Part shown: positions 8,506-11,548 of the stretch, one piece after another
Numbering within the stretch: the first letter of the stretch is position 1
How the letters are laid out: the number at the start of each line of letters is the position of its first letter
Source of the DNA: Hamiltosporidium magnivora
Lineage: Eukaryota; Microsporidia; Dubosqiidae
DNA length: 11,548 nucleotides
Direction of reading: 5' to 3'
Assembly (NCBI GenBank): GCA_004325065.1
Contig: PITI01000501.1
Coordinates: 1 to 11,548 of the forward strand
Notes under the pieces: generated by a model
Told to the model about the DNA's origin: nothing
The model's input: only the letters and a program-made list of their open reading frames with translations
The model's database searches: none
Translations under genes and position numbers: made by a program

Positions 8506-9972
8506 ATGAAAATTTCAAAGAAAATGTTAACAAAATCCGAAAAAATAATTTTTAAAAAAATAAGAAAATTTGTTACAAATACCGGAATAAATGTTATACC
8601 GCGAGTTGCTGGTGGATGGGTTAGAGACAAACTGTTTGGTAACAATAGTAACGATATCGATATAGCCTTGGATACAATGTCTGGTTATGAATTTGCTACA
8701 AAATTAAAGGATTATTATTCCGAAGATCCTTTTTTTTCTAGAATTGGCAAAATTAAAGAAAATCCCGAACAATCTAAGCATTTAGAAACTGCGGTAATGA
8801 AAATAAATTGTATTTTTGTCGATTTTGTTTGCCTAAGATCAGAGCTATACATGGATTCAAGAATTCCTCAAATAAAAATAGGAACACCTAAAGATGATGC
8901 ATTAAGAAGAGATTTGACAATAAATTCTTTATTTTATAATTTAATGACTCAGGAAATAGAAGACTTTACCGAAAAAGGTATTCAAGATTTAAAAAATAAA
9001 ATTATAAGAACACCTTTATGTCCGTTAATAACTTTTAGAGATGATCCTTTAAGAATATTAAGAATAATGAGATTTGCTGCTCGATTTAATTTTAAAATTG
9101 TTCCCGAAATAAAAATAGCATTACAAAACAAAGAAATACACGATGCTTTGCTCACCAAAATTTCAATTGAAAGAATACAAATTGAGATTAACAAAATTAT
9201 AAACTTTAAAAGATCTTCAATGGTCTTCCTTTGGGTTTTCAAGTACAATCTTTATAATTCTATTTTTAAAGATGATACCGTATATGATAATAAAAAAGCA
9301 AAATTATTTATAAAAATTATTAGTCAAATTAAAAGTATATTTGTTTTACCAGTTAAGAAAATAAAAAGTACCAAAAAAAATAATTCTTACCGTATTCAAG
9401 ACAAAGATTTGGATTTAAAGGATGTATTAGAACATCATCATCCTGTTAATTGTGTGATTTTAAATATTTACAAAGGAATATTTTTAAATATTGGTGTTAT
9501 TGTTCAATCAAAGAAACCAACTTTTAAAAATTATTTGATTTGCAAAGAAAATTTGAAGTTTCCCAACAAATTTTGTGATTTAATACAGAAAATTGAAGAA
9601 AACTTTCTTTTTTTAGAAAAAAACATTGCTATTTTTGATTTAACTATTTTAAACTGTATAATATTAATAAGAAAAATGAAAAATTCATGGTTAGAGACTT
9701 TCCTCTTGTTTATTTCTATTCAAAAACTAAATGAAAATGTAGTTTTAGAAGAAAAAGCAGTACTTTTTCTAAGCTTTATATGTAAAAATAACCTATGTCA
9801 TTGTTATGATATTATTCCACTCGTCAGAGGTAAAGATGTAGGCAGATTAACAAATGATAAAACGAAATATTCTGTATTATTAGAAAAAGCCATTGAACAT
9901 CAAATTTTACATAAAAGTAAATCTAAACGTGAAATATTAGAATATTTAAGAAGTGAATTGAATAATATTTAA
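8506..9972 (+). CDS. CCA1: CCA tRNA nucleotidyltransferase (class II)
   Basis: This enzyme adds the 3'-terminal CCA to tRNAs, using CTP and ATP without a nucleic-acid template. The 488-residue protein has the class II order: motif A GGWVRD (36-41) followed by the metal-binding pair D50 and D52 in NDIDIAL; a segment like the flexible-loop region ending VDFVCLRSE (105-113); RRDLTIN (134-140) for ribose recognition; RDDPLRILR (178-186), holding the D-D-x-x-R residues that read the incoming base; and ISIERIQIE (219-227) in the neck region. The rest is a diverged helical body and tail, Lys/Asn/Ile-rich, with PLVRGKDVG near 438-446 as in other eukaryotic enzymes. Length is between the human and yeast enzymes. 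All catalytic residues are present and there is no intron. In eukaryotes one gene normally serves nucleus, cytosol and mitochondrion; a microsporidian mitosome lacks translation, so no targeting peptide is needed, and none is obvious. The CCC motif supports the start. Confidence 0.95.
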   Translation: MKISKKMLTKSEKIIFKKIRKFVTNTGINVIPRVAGGWVRDKLFGNNSNDIDIALDTMSGYEFATKLKDYYSEDPFFSRIGKIKENPEQSKHLETAVMKINCIFVDFVCLRSELYMDSRIPQIKIGTPKDDALRRDLTINSLFYNLMTQEIEDFTEKGIQDLKNKIIRTPLCPLITFRDDPLRILRIMRFAARFNFKIVPEIKIALQNKEIHDALLTKISIERIQIEINKIINFKRSSMVFLWVFKYNLYNSIFKDDTVYDNKKAKLFIKIISQIKSIFVLPVKKIKSTKKNNSYRIQDKDLDLKDVLEHHHPVNCVILNIYKGIFLNIGVIVQSKKPTFKNYLICKENLKFPNKFCDLIQKIEENFLFLEKNIAIFDLTILNCIILIRKMKNSWLETFLLFISIQKLNENVVLEEKAVLFLSFICKNNLCHCYDIIPLVRGKDVGRLTNDKTKYSVLLEKAIEHQILHKSKSKREILEYLRSELNNI

Positions 9973-10279
9973 ATCACATATTTCATACTCATATTTTTCA
10001 AAAATTAATCTATTTGTATTTTTTGAATTATTTATATATTAATTAAAGTATAAACATATATTTGGTTAAACTATAATTTCTTTTTTAAATGACATTTTTT
10101 TTCTTAGTTAACGATCGAATACATGTCATAGATGATTTATATGATCGCTATATTTCTTATTATCTTTTCTTAACTTCGATTCTTTATGTTGAATGTAGTT
10201 AGCTTAAGATGAAAAACAAGATCTACTTTATACTGCATAACTTAATTGATTCAAAATATAAGAGAAAATACAAAAAAGG
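9973..10279. other. AT-rich spacer downstream of the CCA-adding enzyme gene
   Basis: No gene, RNA or clear termination signal was found. ATTAAA at 10042-10047 could serve as a weak polyadenylation signal about 70 bases after the stop. The LINE relic begins at the right edge. Confidence 0.5.
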
Positions 10280-10735
10280 TATATAGAGCTAACAAACGAT
10301 CGTTTACAATATACTGGTTTAAACTTGGTTAATGACGAAAATAGATGAAACTAACCTGAACACATGGCAAAGAAAGATACTTCATGGAAAAATAAGCCCA
10401 AGATTATCAAAAACGTGTGGAAAATAGGAAAGAAACAATAATTCATGATCTCTATCCTAAATTAAATTTGGTTGCGGGAATATAAAAAGGAAGGTTAGGA
10501 TGACTAGGACACGTGGTAAGAATGGCACCTAATCGGATTTAAGTCAATTATACGAATAAACTCAATTGAAAAGGAAGGAAAGATAGACCACGGAACAAAA
10601 TGAATTGATGCTGAAAAAAATAGTTAAGAATGCTTAATCTGAGGCAATGGAAGACAAATGCACAAAAAAAGTAGAATAATGAAAGATATTTAAAGAGGCT
10701 CAAGCTCTTTAGAAGCCGTAGCGCCACTTATTAGT
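10280..10735 (+). mobile_element. Decayed LINE (non-LTR retrotransposon), 3' end of the reverse-transcriptase ORF
   Basis: Translated piecewise, this stretch shows the C-terminal tail typical of animal endonuclease/reverse-transcriptase LINE proteins, of the kind common in RTE-like elements. One frame from about 10320 gives TW-x-MTK-x-DE followed by NLNTWQRKIL. After a frameshift, the frame starting at 10444 gives HDLYPKLNLVAG, then KGRLG-stop-LGHVVRM (stop at 10501 where a Trp is usual), RPRNK, and LNLRQWKTNAQ near 10635-10667. Matching family blocks run in the order YGxETWxxTK, LNxWQRKIL, RRLxWLGHVxRM, GRPRxxW, WxxxAQ. Many in-frame stops and at least one frameshift make it a dead copy. The 5' part, with the endonuclease and the catalytic RT core, is absent, as expected for a 5'-truncated insertion. 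Clade assignment is tentative. Confidence 0.85.
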
Positions 10736-10800
10736 AATAGTACCTAGCTTAATAATCATCTCGTATTTAAAGAATAGGGTTTATATTGCCAAAAAAAACA

Positions 10801-10813
10801 AATCCTAGACATT
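10801..10813 (+). repeat. Target-site duplication, left copy (13 bp)
   Basis: AATCCTAGACATT here is repeated exactly at 11038-11050. The two copies bracket a 224-bp insert. A perfect 13-bp direct repeat at both edges is the signature of target-primed retroposition. Confidence 0.88.
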
Positions 10814-11037
10814 CCCCACCATGCCAGAAGCAGAATTGGCTTGTTGTATTCTTCTTGTCGTAAGAGGCGACTAAAAGGGACTGATCCTCCATGTTGGGGT
10901 TGGGCGTAGGGCTAACAACTCACCCTTTAAAACCATCTTGTTACGAAAGGCGATAAGTAAACAAACCCACTGGAAAAAGACCGGTGGGCGATATTACTGA
11001 GAGAGGACAGGGCTGTAGTGCCAAGGATAAATGAATG
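10814..11037 (+). mobile_element. SINE-like retroposon, 224 bp
   Basis: The insert is much richer in G+C than its surroundings and is bounded by identical 13-bp direct repeats. Its 3' end is a short tetranucleotide-type tail (ATAAATGAATG), as on many RTE-driven SINEs and LINEs, rather than poly(A). Internal landmarks include GTAAGAGGCGACTAAAAGGG (10859-10878), GGGGTTGGGCGTAGGGC and GACCGGTGGGCG. I found no clear tRNA-type A and B boxes and no long reading frame. The first two landmarks remind me of the 5' regions of arthropod RTE-like LINEs, so it may be a 5'-derived SINE or a doubly truncated LINE; that is from memory and unproven. The intact duplications mean it inserted more recently than the neighbouring LINE relic. 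Confidence 0.8.
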
Positions 11038-11050
11038 AATCCTAGACATT
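11038..11050 (+). repeat. Target-site duplication, right copy (13 bp)
   Basis: This is an exact repeat of 10801-10813, directly after the ATGAATG tail of the insert. Its first bases AAT could also belong to the tail, so the duplication may be a little shorter than 13 bp. Confidence 0.88.
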
Positions 11051-11275
11051 ATAATATACTTTGTTTTCGTAAACATTCAACCATTAATACGTTTAATAGC
11101 AATTAATTGCACAAATAAATTTTTTATGGTGCCATAAACTTTCTATAATATTTCCTTAAAAAAGGTGTATTTTTTTAACATATATTCTATTCTCAAAAGT
11201 ACCAAATATTTTTGGTATTAAATTCACGCCAAGAAATATATTTTCTATTAATATTATATACAATTATTTTTATTT

Positions 11276-11548
11276 TGGTGGAAAGAGAAGCACCACATTA
11301 AAAATTTTTGCTTGCTAATGTTTATGTGAAATGAATGAAAGACATTACTCGGATTTTTTCTATGTTACCATAATACTAAATTTTCGGTTGATCCATAGAA
11401 ATTTTTGAATGAGAAGAAGTTCTATAAAATGATGATTTTTTTCCTTCAACCTTAGTCTAATCTTTTATGTGACTAGATTGCAAATCTCTGCTCAACTTTT
11501 AATTACTTTTCACGTAACAACATGGATCCTAGCTTTGCTCAATTTGGT
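11276..11548 (+). repeat. Dispersed repeat, copy 3 (runs off window)
   Basis: This copy is more diverged but co-linear with copy 2 over its whole visible length. Shared landmarks in the same order are GTGG-N11-CCAC, TTGCTTG...AATG, TCGGATTTTT, TTCGG, GAGAAGAAG..TCTAT.AAATG, ACTAGATTGCA, ACATGG and CCTAGC.TTG.TCA. It has small indels and many substitutions, so it is older than the copy 1/copy 2 pair. It lies in the same orientation as copy 2 and is cut by the window edge. Confidence 0.75.

Noticed and set aside
8982..9248. Minus-strand frame opposite the CCA-adding enzyme gene
   Set aside because: It lies opposite the neck motifs of an intact, well-recognised gene and is an antisense shadow.

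Overview
The window looks like a microsporidian nuclear genome, most likely from one of the lineages with an enlarged, transposon-bearing genome. The basis is the very high A+T content, three intron-free genes, polyadenylation-type AATAAA signals touching or closely following two stop codons, and a CCC/CCCC run 5-7 bases upstream of the ATG of two genes, a start-site context described for microsporidia. Protein-coding sequence fills only about 37% of the window (4254 of 11548 bases), so this is not one of the compact genomes. The assignment is an inference; no species can be named from the sequence.

Layout: (1) 1-159 is the end of a dispersed repeat, minus orientation, running off the left edge. 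(2) 160-1542 is AT-rich non-coding DNA. (3) 1560-3734 (minus) encodes an unrecognised 724-residue protein with five predicted membrane segments and two large loops. (4) 3735-5432 is AT-rich spacer with a 22-bp perfect palindrome near its end. (5) 5442-6053 (plus) is a Rab1/Ypt1-type small GTPase. (6) 6058-6700 is spacer. (7) About 6701-7375 (plus) is the longest copy of the dispersed repeat, visibly richer in G+C than its surroundings. (8) 7376-8495 is spacer. (9) 8506-9972 (plus) is a CCA-adding tRNA nucleotidyltransferase. (10) 10280-10735 is a decayed 3' end of a LINE reverse-transcriptase ORF. (11) 10814-11037 is a 224-bp retroposed SINE-like element inside a perfect 13-bp target-site duplication. 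(12) From about 11276 a third copy of the dispersed repeat runs off the right edge.

The three genes do not form an operon or a shared pathway. One is a housekeeping ER-Golgi trafficking GTPase, one is an essential tRNA 3'-end maturation enzyme, and one is a membrane protein of unknown role. The right third is a transposable-element cluster of mixed age: an old LINE relic with many stops next to a younger insertion with intact flanking duplications. The most interesting items are the three-copy repeat family with a conserved GTGG-N11-CCAC hairpin at its left end, the animal-type LINE and SINE-like pair, and the prominin/Tweety/Prm1-like layout of the 724-residue protein. I saw no CRISPR array, tRNA or rRNA gene.
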